Source: Azospirillum sp. 412522
GTDB lineage: Bacteria; Pseudomonadota; Alphaproteobacteria; Azospirillales; Azospirillaceae
Reading direction: 5' to 3'
Assembly: GCF_019805165.1 (NCBI RefSeq)
Contig: NZ_RWIJ01000002.1
Coordinates: 62,001-126,000 of the forward strand
Length of the DNA: 64,000 bases
Shown in pieces: positions 19,075 to 28,629 of the stretch (the stretch's first letter is position 1; each line of letters starts with the position of its first letter). The translations under genes were made by a program, and so were the position numbers. Below the pieces are notes generated by a model. The model was not told where the DNA came from. It ran no database searches and saw nothing but the letters and a program-made list of their open reading frames with translations.

Positions 19075-20610
19075 ATGGCATTGGGTGTGAAGGGGATCAG
19101 GACCGCGTTCATGGCGGCGCTGCTGGCCGGAGCGGCCTTCGCGGCGGCACCGGCGGCCGCCGCCGGGAAGCTGACGATCTCGTCGCCGCAGGATCCCGGA
19201 AGCTGGGACCCGATCGACACCTTCCTGGTCAACTGGGCGTCGGTCGGCACCAACATCTTCGACGGGCTGACCTACCGCGGTCCGGACCGCAAGCTGGTGC
19301 CGGGGCTGGCCGAATCCTGGACCGAGATGGACGGCGGCAAGCGCATCCGCTTCAAGCTGCGCAGCGGCGTGACCTTCCACAACGGCGAGCCGTTCAACGC
19401 CGCCGCCGTGAAGTTCACCTTCGACCGGCTGCTGGGCGAGGAAGGGGCGAAGGGGCCGCAGCGCTCCAACTACACCGCCATCGACAGCGTCGAGGTCATC
19501 GACGACACCACCGTCGATCTCAAGCTGAAGGCGCCCGACCCGGTCCTGCTGACCAAGCTGGCCGGCTATGGCGCGATGATCGTTCCGCCCAACTATATCA
19601 AGGAGAAGGGCGACGCCTTCTTCAACGTCAACCCGGTCGGCACCGGACCGTTCAAGTTCGTCTCCTACGCCCCCAAGACCGGCATCAAGCTGGAGGCCAA
19701 CCCCGGCTACTGGGGCGGCGCGCCGAAGCTGTCGGAGGTCGAATACCGCTTCATCACCGAACCGGCGACCGCCGTCGCCGAGCTTCAGGCCGGCCGGGTC
19801 GACGTCGTGCTGCCGCCGACCATTCCCATCGGCATGGTCCCGGTGATCCAGGCCGACCCGAAGCTGACGCTGCTGAGCGTGCCGGGGCCGACGGTGGACG
19901 CCCTGCGCTTCAACACCAGGAGCGGCATCACCGCCGACCCGCGGGTGCGCAAGGCGCTGACCATGGCGGTGGACCGCGCGGCCATCGTCTCGTCGATCCT
20001 GGCCGGTCAGGCCTCGCAGATCGCCAGCTTCCAGGGCGAGCTGTCCTTCGGCTACGACCCCGCGCTGAAGCCGCTGCCCTTTGACCCGAAGGGAGCGCAG
20101 GCGCTGCTGGCCCAGGCCGGCGTGAAGCCGGGCGCCGCCGTGCAGATCGACATCCGCGGCAACGACGCCACGATGAACGAGGTGGCGCAGGCCGTCGCCG
20201 CCTATCTGGGCGCCGTCGGCGTGACGGCGACGATCAAGCCCTACGAGACCAACGTGCTGCTGAACGACATCATCCCGCAGGGCAAGACCGGCGCGATGTT
20301 CCAGCAGAAATGGGGCGGCTGGACCTTCGACTACGACAACACGGCCTACGCCATGTACCATTCCGGCGAGAAGTGGAACCCGTACGAGCAGGACGCCGAT
20401 CTGGACAAGCTGCTGGAATCGCAGCGCGCCATCACCGACGTGGCGGAGCGCGAGCGCATCCTGAAGCAGATCGCGCATACGGTCGCCGACAAGGCGCTGG
20501 AGATGCCGCTCTACAACTCCAACGCCATCTACGGCCTCGCCAAGCGGGTGAAGAACTTCCCGCCGGCCTCGGACAACCGTCCGAAGCTGACCGAAGTGAC
20601 GGTGGACTGA
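19075..20610 (+). CDS. Peptide ABC transporter, periplasmic binding protein
   Basis: Extracellular family 5 (DppA/OppA-type) solute-binding protein of 511 residues. It has a signal peptide of about 33 residues (hydrophobic alanine-rich core, AAAA before the mature end). Family stretches include PGLAESWTEMDGGKRIRFKLR, VTFHNGEPFNAAAVKFT and NPVGTGPFKFV. It captures a peptide-like or other oligomeric substrate for the permeases encoded next. The exact ligand cannot be read. It lies 49 bases after the ATPase gene. Confidence 0.92.
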   Translation: MALGVKGIRTAFMAALLAGAAFAAAPAAAAGKLTISSPQDPGSWDPIDTFLVNWASVGTNIFDGLTYRGPDRKLVPGLAESWTEMDGGKRIRFKLRSGVTFHNGEPFNAAAVKFTFDRLLGEEGAKGPQRSNYTAIDSVEVIDDTTVDLKLKAPDPVLLTKLAGYGAMIVPPNYIKEKGDAFFNVNPVGTGPFKFVSYAPKTGIKLEANPGYWGGAPKLSEVEYRFITEPATAVAELQAGRVDVVLPPTIPIGMVPVIQADPKLTLLSVPGPTVDALRFNTRSGITADPRVRKALTMAVDRAAIVSSILAGQASQIASFQGELSFGYDPALKPLPFDPKGAQALLAQAGVKPGAAVQIDIRGNDATMNEVAQAVAAYLGAVGVTATIKPYETNVLLNDIIPQGKTGAMFQQKWGGWTFDYDNTAYAMYHSGEKWNPYEQDADLDKLLESQRAITDVAERERILKQIAHTVADKALEMPLYNSNAIYGLAKRVKNFPPASDNRPKLTEVTVD

Positions 20611-20696
20611 CCGCGCATCCGGCGCCGCCGTTTCCCCCAGGGGGGACGTGGCGGCACCGGCTGCGGTTTCACTCCATTCTTGCAGGAAAGCACGCC

Positions 20697-21620
20697 TTGG
20701 CCGGTTTCCTTCTCAAGCGCCTGATCCAGGCGGTCTTCGTCATGGTGGTGGTGACGCTGGTCGTCTCGTTCGCGATCCGCCTGACCGGCGATCCGGCCCT
20801 GATGCTGACGCAGGGGGCGGGCAGCATCACCGAACAGGATCTCGACCGCATCCGCGAGGCGCTGGGGGTCAACCGGCCCTTCCTCGTCCAGTATGGCGGC
20901 TTCCTGGCCGGGCTGCTGCGGTTCGACTTCGGCAACAGTTTCCTCGGCGGCACGCCGGTGTCGCGGCTGATCGCCGACGCGCTGCCGGCCACGCTGCTGC
21001 TGGCGCTGGTGTCGATGGCCGTCTCCATCGCCCTGTCGATCCCGCTCGGCATCCGGGCGGCGACGGCGCGCGGCGGGATCGCCGATCAGGCGATCCGCAT
21101 CCTGTCGCTGGTCGGCCTGTCGGTGCCGAACTTCTGGCTGGCGACGATGCTGGTGCTGCTGTTCGCCATCAAGCTGGGCTGGCTGCCGCCGAGCGGCCTG
21201 GAGGGCGCCTCCAACTTCATCCTGCCGGCGGCCACCATGGGCGTCATCCTGACCGCGACCAACGTGCGGCTGGTGCGCAGCGCCATGCTGGAGACCCTGC
21301 AGTCGCAGTACGTCATGGTGGCGCGCGCCAAGGGGCTGAGCGAGGGCAAGGTCCTCTACAAGCACGCGCTGCGCAACTGCGCCATCCCGCTGATCACCTA
21401 TTTCGGCCTGCAGTTCGGCGGCCTCTTGGGCGGCATCGTCGTGGTCGAGCGCGTCTTCAACTGGCCGGGGCTGGGCACGCTGGCCTTCGACGCGGTGGCG
21501 GCGCGCGACTATCCGGTGCTCCAGGGCGTCATCACCGTCCTGTCGCTGCTGATCGTCGGCGTCAACCTGCTGGTCGACATCGCCTATGGGCTGGTCGATC
21601 CGCGCATCCGGACCTCGTGA
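20697..21620 (+). CDS. Peptide ABC transporter permease, DppB type
   Basis: Inner-membrane permease of 307 residues with about six membrane segments. The chosen start is TTG (AGGAAAG 7 bases upstream), because the protein opens with the typical DppB sequence GFLLKRLIQAVFVMVVV and no ATG or GTG fits. The EAA loop that contacts the ATPase reads YVMVARAKGLSEGKVLYKHALRNC. It ends with YGLVDPRIR as DppB proteins do. Its stop overlaps a possible GTG start of the next permease. Confidence 0.9.
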   Translation: MAGFLLKRLIQAVFVMVVVTLVVSFAIRLTGDPALMLTQGAGSITEQDLDRIREALGVNRPFLVQYGGFLAGLLRFDFGNSFLGGTPVSRLIADALPATLLLALVSMAVSIALSIPLGIRAATARGGIADQAIRILSLVGLSVPNFWLATMLVLLFAIKLGWLPPSGLEGASNFILPAATMGVILTATNVRLVRSAMLETLQSQYVMVARAKGLSEGKVLYKHALRNCAIPLITYFGLQFGGLLGGIVVVERVFNWPGLGTLAFDAVAARDYPVLQGVITVLSLLIVGVNLLVDIAYGLVDPRIRTS

Positions 21621-21625
21621 CCGCC

Positions 21626-22480
21626 ATGGCCGCCGTCCTTTCCTTCCTGCGCTCCCCGCGCTTCCGCAACCTGGAATTCCTGCTCGGCGCCACGCTGACC
21701 CTGGCCGTCTGCCTCGCCGTGCTCTTCTCCGACCAGCTCTTCCCCGGCGGGGCCGACCGGATGGATTTGATGGCCCGCCTGGCCCCGCCCTTCCAGAAGG
21801 CGGGGCATCCGCTGGGCACCGACCCGCTGGGCCGCGACGTGCTGGCCCGCGTTGTGGCGGGCGGCCGGATCTCGCTGCTGGTCGGCTTCGTCTCGGTCGC
21901 CGGTGCGGTGGCGATCGGGGTGGCGATGGGTCTGGTCTCCGGCTATTACCGCGGCCTGTGCGACATGGTGGTGATGCGCTTCGCCGACGTCCAACTGGCG
22001 CTGCCCTTCATCCTGCTGGCGATCACCTTCATCGCCATCGTCGGCGGCAGCCTGACCAACACCATCCTCCTGCTGATCGTGTCGCAGTGGGTGCAGTACG
22101 CGCGCCTCGTCCGCGGCTCCGTCCTGGCCCTGCGCGAGCGGGAGTTCATCCAGTCCGCCCATGCCATCGGGGTGAAGGACTGGCGGATCATCGTCCAGCA
22201 CCTGCTGCCCAACCTGATCGGCCCGGTGATCGTGCTGATGACGCTGAACGTCGCCAACAACATCCTGCTGGAAAGCAGCCTGACCTTCCTCGGGCTGGGC
22301 ATCGATCCGACCATCCCGAGCTGGGGCGGCATGCTGGCCGCAGGCCGCACCTATCTCCAGGTCGCCTGGTGGGTCAGCGTCTTTCCCGGCCTCGCCATCC
22401 TTCTGACCGTGCTGGGCCTGAACCTGCTCGGCGACTGGCTGCGCGACAGCCTCGACCCCACCGGGAGAACGTCTCGATGA
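21626..22480 (+). CDS. Peptide ABC transporter permease, DppC type
   Basis: Second permease, 284 residues, with about six membrane segments and the DppC hallmarks HPLGTDPLGRDVLARVVAG near residue 60 and the EAA loop EREFIQSAHAIGVKDWRIIVQHLLPN. An in-frame GTG at 21617 overlaps the upstream stop (GTGA), so coupled initiation there is possible. Its own stop overlaps the next gene by 4 bases. Together with DppB it forms the channel of the importer. Confidence 0.9.
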   Translation: MAAVLSFLRSPRFRNLEFLLGATLTLAVCLAVLFSDQLFPGGADRMDLMARLAPPFQKAGHPLGTDPLGRDVLARVVAGGRISLLVGFVSVAGAVAIGVAMGLVSGYYRGLCDMVVMRFADVQLALPFILLAITFIAIVGGSLTNTILLLIVSQWVQYARLVRGSVLALREREFIQSAHAIGVKDWRIIVQHLLPNLIGPVIVLMTLNVANNILLESSLTFLGLGIDPTIPSWGGMLAAGRTYLQVAWWVSVFPGLAILLTVLGLNLLGDWLRDSLDPTGRTSR

Positions 22481-24255
22481 CCGTCCTGTTCGACGCCACC
22501 TTCGAGCGGACGCTCGACCGGTTGCAGGCCCGCCTGGAGGGCATCGCCCCGACCGCCGCCCCCACCACCGCCCTGGTGGAGGCCTGGACCTTCGACGATG
22601 CGCGGAGCCGCCGGGCCTGTGAGCGGCGCCTGGCGGAGCGCGGCGTGTCCGCCCGCATCCGCAGCGCCTACAAGCCCCTGCTGCACTTCTTCCTGGAGGA
22701 GGTCGGGGAAGAGGTCCGGCGCCACGATCTGGCGGGGGTGAGCGTCGCCTATCCGGTCCATCCGCAGGCGCCGGCGAACCGCTTCCTGCTGGAGGCCTAT
22801 CCGTTGGGCGCCCTGCTGGCGGGGGCGGAGGTCGCGTTCCTGCCGCGGCCGGACGGCGCGTTCCATTACGACGTGACGCTGACCTTCCGGGACGGCCGGC
22901 GCGAGGCGCATCGGGTGGCCGCCCCCAACCGCGTCCACACCGACATGGCCGGGGAGGCCAACCTGTCGCCGACCGGCTGGCTGCGCCTGGAGCCGGGCGG
23001 GGAGGGCGAGCGGCTGGAGACCGATTACGAGCGACTGTTCGAGTCCGCCATGGCGGCGGTGGCCGGCCATCCCTGGACCGGAGCCGAACCCTATTTCGAG
23101 GAGCTGAGCATCCGCGCCGGGTTTCCGGCGGAAGACGAGCCGCTGGGTTTCGCCGACGAGGCGGTGAGCCTGCGCGAGGCCCTGCACGAGGACTTCTACT
23201 TCTCCCTGCTGGAGGTGTTCCAGCGCCGGTCGGGCCGGCCGCTCGGCGACCGCGGGCTGAAGCCGGGCCAGATCGCGCCGGATATCGGGCTGAGCGACGG
23301 CGCGGTGTGGGCGCGGGTGGAGCTTCGCCCGCTGTCGCCCACCGTTATCGCAGGTTCCGAGGAGCCGCTGGACGATTCCTTTCTGGATGCTGCCACCGCG
23401 CCGATTGGCGAGGCGGCGATCCGCGCCGGGCTGGAGCGGATCGGCGGCGATCCGTTCGAGGCCGGCACGCGTAGCGGGCGCCGGGTGCTCGCCCGCCATG
23501 TGCGGGGGAGCGACGCGGCGGTGATGATCAGCGGCGGGCAGCATGCCAACGAGACGACCGGGGTGGTCGGCGCCCTGCGCGCGGCAAGCCGGCTGGCGCA
23601 GCGGCCGGGGGTGCACTTCACCGTCTCGCCGCTGGAGAATCCCGACGGCTACGCCCTGCATCACCGGCTGCGGGGCGAGAACCCGCGCCACATGCACCAT
23701 GCGGCGCGCTATACGGCGCTCGGCGACGATCTGGAATACCGCAACCCGGCGGAGGCCGGCCCGTATCTGAACGAGAAAGCCATCCGCCTGGAGGCGGAAC
23801 GGCGGAGCGGCGCCCGTCTCCACCTGAACCTGCACGGCTACCCCGCGCATGAATGGACCCGGCCTCTGTCCGGCTATGTGCCGCGCGGCTTCGCCATGTG
23901 GACCCTGCCCAAGGGCTTCTTCCTGGTGATGCGCCACCATGCCGGGTGGGAGGCGGCGGCGGAGCGGCTGCTCGACCGGGTGACGGCGCGGCTCGGCACC
24001 ATTCCCGGGCTGGCGGAACGCAATGCCGAACAGATCGCGCTTTACGAGATCCATGCCGGCGAAACCGGGTTCCGCATCGTCAACGGCTTTCCCTGCCTGT
24101 CGTCGCTGGACGGCCGCAGCACGGTGCCGGTGACGCTGATCACCGAATACCCGGACGAGACCATCTATGGCGATGCCTTCATCCGGGGCCATACCGTGCA
24201 GATGGCGACGGTGCTGGCCGCCTACGACGCCTGGCAAAAGATCGCTGCGGGATGA
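22477..24255 (+). CDS. M14-family zinc carboxypeptidase-like protein
   Basis: A 592-residue protein whose C-terminal half (about 320-560) carries a zinc carboxypeptidase (M14) signature: His356 and Glu359 in GGQHANETTG, a third ligand His453 in LNLHGYPAHEW, and a catalytic-type glutamate in IHAGETGFR. The N-terminal 300 residues are acidic and not recognised. No signal peptide is seen, so it is probably cytosolic and trims the imported substrate. The ATG overlaps the DppC stop (ATGA), so it belongs to the transporter operon. At nearly 600 residues it is longer than a bare M14 domain. Confidence 0.75.
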   Translation: MTVLFDATFERTLDRLQARLEGIAPTAAPTTALVEAWTFDDARSRRACERRLAERGVSARIRSAYKPLLHFFLEEVGEEVRRHDLAGVSVAYPVHPQAPANRFLLEAYPLGALLAGAEVAFLPRPDGAFHYDVTLTFRDGRREAHRVAAPNRVHTDMAGEANLSPTGWLRLEPGGEGERLETDYERLFESAMAAVAGHPWTGAEPYFEELSIRAGFPAEDEPLGFADEAVSLREALHEDFYFSLLEVFQRRSGRPLGDRGLKPGQIAPDIGLSDGAVWARVELRPLSPTVIAGSEEPLDDSFLDAATAPIGEAAIRAGLERIGGDPFEAGTRSGRRVLARHVRGSDAAVMISGGQHANETTGVVGALRAASRLAQRPGVHFTVSPLENPDGYALHHRLRGENPRHMHHAARYTALGDDLEYRNPAEAGPYLNEKAIRLEAERRSGARLHLNLHGYPAHEWTRPLSGYVPRGFAMWTLPKGFFLVMRHHAGWEAAAERLLDRVTARLGTIPGLAERNAEQIALYEIHAGETGFRIVNGFPCLSSLDGRSTVPVTLITEYPDETIYGDAFIRGHTVQMATVLAAYDAWQKIAAG

Positions 24256-24292
24256 CCGGCCCGCCCGTCGCGGGCCGGCCGGTTCCGGACGC

Positions 24293-24336
24293 CTAGAGTC
24301 TGTCTGATGCTTATTGAAGCATCAGACAGACTCTAG
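24293..24336. terminator. Perfect 20-bp hairpin between convergent operons
   Basis: Arms CTAGAGTCTGTCTGATGCTT and AAGCATCAGACAGACTCTAG are perfectly complementary around a 4-base ATTG loop. A short T-rich stretch (CTTTTGGTTTT) follows on the plus strand. It lies between the M14 gene and the convergent ABC-2 permease and can serve as a terminator in either direction. Its CTAGAGT end recurs in the next hairpin. Confidence 0.65.
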
Positions 24337-24350
24337 GCTTTTGGTTTTGC

Positions 24351-24398
24351 GTGTGATTCACGTTTCAAGCTATACCGCTTGAAACGATCACACTCTAG
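24351..24398. terminator. Second hairpin, GTGTGAT outer and CGTTTCAAGC inner arms
   Basis: The inner arms CGTTTCAAGC and GCTTGAAACG are perfect with a 6-base loop; outer arms GTGTGAT and ATCACAC extend the stem past a 3-base bulge, and CTCTAG follows. It abuts the first hairpin and the stop of the ABC-2 permease. A related but collapsed string (GTGTGA then GATCGCACTCTA) occurs at 4428-4447, so this may be a dispersed palindromic repeat rather than just a terminator. Confidence 0.55.
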
Positions 24399-24400
24399 CC

Positions 24401-25158
24401 TCAGTTCTTCAGCTTGTAGCCCGTGCGGAAGATCCACCACACCACGGCGAGGCAGATCACCAGCATCAGCGCGGTCATGGCGAGGCTGAGGGCGACCGGA
24501 ACGTCGGCGGCGCCGTAGAAGCTCCAGCGGAAGCCGCTGACCAGGTAGACGACCGGGTTGAACAGGGTGACGTTCTGCCAGAACGGCGGCAGCATGCTGA
24601 CCGAATAGAAGCTGCCGCCGAGAAAGGCCAGGGGCGTGACGATCAGCATCGGCACGATCTGCAGCTTTTCCCACCCGTCGGCCCAGACCCCCAGGATGAA
24701 GCCGAGCAGGCTGAAGGTCACCGAGGTCAGCACGAGGAAGGCGACCATCCAGACCGGGTGGGCGATCGAGAAATCGACGAACAGCCGGGCCGTCAGCAGG
24801 ATCAGCGTGCCCAGCACGATGGACTTGGTCGCCGCAGCCCCGACATAGCCGATCACCGTCTCGAAGGCGGAGATGGGGGCCGACAGCACCTCGTAGATCG
24901 TGCCGGAATAGCGCGGCATGTAGATGCCGAAGGACGCGTTCGACACGCTCTCCGTCAGCACCGACATCATGACGAGGCCGGGGACCAGGAAGGCGCCGTA
25001 GCTGACGCCCTCCACCGCGGCGAAGCGTCCGCCGATGGCCGCCCCGAAGACGATGAAGTACAGCGAGGTGGAGATCACCGGCCCGGCGATGCTCTGGAAC
25101 AGGGTGCGCCAGGTGCGCGCCATCTCGAAGATGTAGATGGCCTTGATCGCGTGGAGGT

Positions 25159-25162
<4 letters not shown>
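24401..25162 (-). CDS. ABC-2 type permease, YadH-like
   Basis: Inner-membrane permease of 253 residues with about six membrane segments, matching YadH/NodJ-type ABC-2 transporters in length and opening (a short cytosolic helix, then the membrane core). The stretch [20 protein letters not shown] is typical of the family. It overlaps its ATPase gene by 4 bases (ATGA). The pair forms an exporter of unknown substrate. Confidence 0.88.
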
Positions 25163-26085
<923 letters not shown>

Positions 26086-26207
26086 GTCTCCCCTCGGCTT
26101 GCGGGTCCATCGGGTGGGAATGCCACCGGAGGGGGCACCATAGCGTCTGGCCGCTCCCGACGATATCCGAACAAAGGCAGGGGTGGCGAAGGCAGGGGGA
26201 CCGGCGC

Positions 26208-27362
26208 TCAGCCTTGCATCGGCCGGCGCGGACAGGTTGTCAGCCGGCGCGGCCCGGCGTCGGTCACGAGAACGGTCTCGCTCACCGCGACGCCGCGCGC
26301 CGACGCGTACATGTGGAACACCTGACCCGGTTCCAGACGGAAGCCGGCGGCGGGGTGGAAGGACTGCGAGAAGTCGCTCGGGCGCGGCGTGCGGGCGTAG
26401 AGGCCCATGGCGTAGCCGGTCACGTTGCCGTAGTCGGCGCGCAGCCCGGCGTCCAGCACCGCCGTCCGCAACAGGGCATCGACCTCGCGTGCCGCGGCGC
26501 CCGGCCGCATGGCGGCGATCTGCCGGTCCTGAAGCGCCGCGAGGGTGCAGAAGGTTTCCGCCGCCCCGGCCGGCGGATCCCCGACGAAGACCGGCCGCAT
26601 CAGCCGGGCGCCGTAGTTGCCGACCCGCGGCGTCAGCTCGACATGCAGGATGTCGCCCGGCATCAGCGTCCGGCCGAGGCCGCTGCCATGCAGGAAATCG
26701 ACATGGCCCCCGCTTCCTCGTTTCTCCGTGTCATGGCCGCCCGACACCAGGATCGGTCCCGGCCCGCCGTCGTCGGCGCCGAGCCAGAGCTGCGCCGCCG
26801 CTGCTGCCGCCGCCACTTCCCGCACCGTCCGGCCGGGAGGCACATGGCCTTCCAACCCCAGCATGCACTGGTCGGCGATGGCCGCCGAGGCGGCGATGGC
26901 GTCGATCTCGTCGGCGAACTTGCAGGCGCGCAGACGGTCGCTCAGCCCCGGCAGCGGGACGAAGCGGGCATCGGGGAGCAACTCGCCAAGGCGCTGCGCG
27001 GTGGCGGCGGTGTGGCCGTAGGAGACCGGATCGACGCCGATCCGCGCGCCGGCGAGGCCGCGCGCCGCAAGGGCGGCCGCCACCGCGCCATGCGGATCCT
27101 CATGGTCGTCGAAGGTCGCCACATCGTCGAACCACACTCCGGAGCGGCAGGGGCCGGCATCGATGGAACGGAGGACGAAGCAGGGATTGCCCTCCATCGG
27201 CACGATGACGGCGCGGTAGAGCGTCTCCGATACGGTGTAGCCGCTGATCCAGGCGATCAGCTCGGCATGGTCGGCCAGGAAGGCGTCGCAGCCCCCGGCT
27301 GCCATCGCCTCGCGCAGCCGGGCCATCCGCGGCGCGAAGCGGGCGGCGATGGCCGTGGTCAT
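26208..27362 (-). CDS. M24-fold (creatinase/aminopeptidase P-like) hydrolase with altered metal site
   Basis: A 384-residue protein with the N-terminal creatinase-type domain (about 1-150) and C-terminal pita-bread fold. The metal ligands of typical M24 peptidases (two Asp, one His, two Glu) are not all present: the usual D-A-G and D-x-T-R stretches read [18 protein letters not shown], and the GHGIG histidine region reads GYAMGLY. Only the late ETVLVTDAG glutamate is clear. It may therefore act without metals, as creatinase does, or on an unusual amide. It overlaps the M20-type gene upstream by 4 bases and ends the operon. Confidence 0.75.
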   Translation of the reverse strand: MTTAIAARFAPRMARLREAMAAGGCDAFLADHAELIAWISGYTVSETLYRAVIVPMEGNPCFVLRSIDAGPCRSGVWFDDVATFDDHEDPHGAVAAALAARGLAGARIGVDPVSYGHTAATAQRLGELLPDARFVPLPGLSDRLRACKFADEIDAIAASAAIADQCMLGLEGHVPPGRTVREVAAAAAAAQLWLGADDGGPGPILVSGGHDTEKRGSGGHVDFLHGSGLGRTLMPGDILHVELTPRVGNYGARLMRPVFVGDPPAGAAETFCTLAALQDRQIAAMRPGAAAREVDALLRTAVLDAGLRADYGNVTGYAMGLYARTPRPSDFSQSFHPAAGFRLEPGQVFHMYASARGVAVSETVLVTDAGPRRLTTCPRRPMQG

Positions 27363-28585
27363 TCGCGCGGCTCCACGCCGCAGATCTCAAGAATGGTCAG
27401 CATGTAGACGCGGATCATGTCGAGATAGTCCTCGATGTCGACCCGCTCGTCCGGCATGGTGTTGTAACGCCCGCCGGGGCCGCAGACGACGCCCTCCATG
27501 CCGCCGGAATGTTGCAGATGGCCGGCGTCGGTGCCGTAGAAGCCGGGCGGGGTGATGGCGCCGGTCGGCTGGTCGGTGCCGCGCACCGCGCGGTAGGCGC
27601 GGTTCACCGCCTGGACGATCCGGCTGTCCTTCGCCACCTCGAAGGTCGGCATGGTCGGGGTGCCGCCGCGGTCCTCGGAGAAGACGCTGGCCTTCAGCCC
27701 CGGGAAGCGTGCCTCCAGCGCGTCCAGCTCGCGCCGCAAATCGGCCAGCGCCCCGTCCTCGCTCTGGCCGGTGGCGTAGCGGGCGGACCCCTTGATCCGC
27801 ACGAAATCGGCGACCTGGGGCGAGCGCCACTCGTGCAGCTCCTTGCCCAGCGCGCCGTGGACGACGCCGACATGGACGCGGTTGATCGTGGCGTGCTCCG
27901 GCGATTTGGCGCCGGAGAGGGCCAGGGCGTTCAGCCGCGGGATCAGGTCGCAGGCGGCGACGACGGCGTCGACCGCCTCCTCGCGCTTGGACAGGTGGCG
28001 GGTGTCGCCGACCAGCTCGATGACGAAGCTCAGCGCCGCCGCGTGCATCGTCATCGCCTGGAGGTCGGTCGGCTCGCTGTTGATGAAGCAGTCGGCGCGC
28101 AGCCCCTGGTCCATCAGCGCCAGCGTGCCGACGCCGCCCTGAAGCTCGCCCACCACATAGGTCAGGATGACGTCGCCCCGCAGCTTCACCCCGGCGTCCA
28201 TCAGGGTCTTCACCGCGCAGAAATAGGCGGCGTCACCCGCCTTCATGTTCGAGCAGCCGATGCCGTAGATGAACTTGTCGTCGATCTTTCCGCCCCAGGG
28301 ATCGACGGTCCAGCCCTCGGTCACCGGGTTGGTGTCGATGTGGCCGTTGAACAGCAGGCTCTTGCCGCCGCCGGTGCCGCGCCAGCGGCCGACGGCGTTG
28401 ACCCGCCCGCCGGGCACCGGCGTCAGCTCCGCCTCCAGCCCCAGGGCCGACATCGAGGCGGCCATGAAGCGGGCCAGCTCGCGCTCGCCCTCGGTCTGGC
28501 TGTAGCTCTTGTGCTGGACCATGCGGGCGAGGAAGGCGAGGGCGGCATCGGTGTCGAGCCGGGCGAGAATCTCTGCGGTGTCCAT
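27359..28585 (-). CDS. M20-family hydrolase with non-canonical metal ligands
   Basis: A 408-residue protein of the M20 (ArgE/DapE/carboxypeptidase G2) fold with a dimerisation insert at about 185-290. His82 and Asp84 (GHIDTNP), the catalytic-type Glu147 and Glu171 (SEPTD) are present. The bridging aspartate is replaced by Asn113 (GCSNMKAG), the second glutamate of the EE pair by Leu148, and the last histidine is missing near YNTMPDERVD. A different metal arrangement, altered chemistry or a non-catalytic role are all possible. It is downstream of a peptide ABC importer and coupled to the M24-like gene. Confidence 0.8.
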   Translation of the reverse strand: MDTAEILARLDTDAALAFLARMVQHKSYSQTEGERELARFMAASMSALGLEAELTPVPGGRVNAVGRWRGTGGGKSLLFNGHIDTNPVTEGWTVDPWGGKIDDKFIYGIGCSNMKAGDAAYFCAVKTLMDAGVKLRGDVILTYVVGELQGGVGTLALMDQGLRADCFINSEPTDLQAMTMHAAALSFVIELVGDTRHLSKREEAVDAVVAACDLIPRLNALALSGAKSPEHATINRVHVGVVHGALGKELHEWRSPQVADFVRIKGSARYATGQSEDGALADLRRELDALEARFPGLKASVFSEDRGGTPTMPTFEVAKDSRIVQAVNRAYRAVRGTDQPTGAITPPGFYGTDAGHLQHSGGMEGVVCGPGGRYNTMPDERVDIEDYLDMIRVYMLTILEICGVEPRE

Positions 28586-28629
28586 GGATGAGGTTCCTAG
28601 CGGATCAGCCGACCGGAGGTCGGGGAAGC

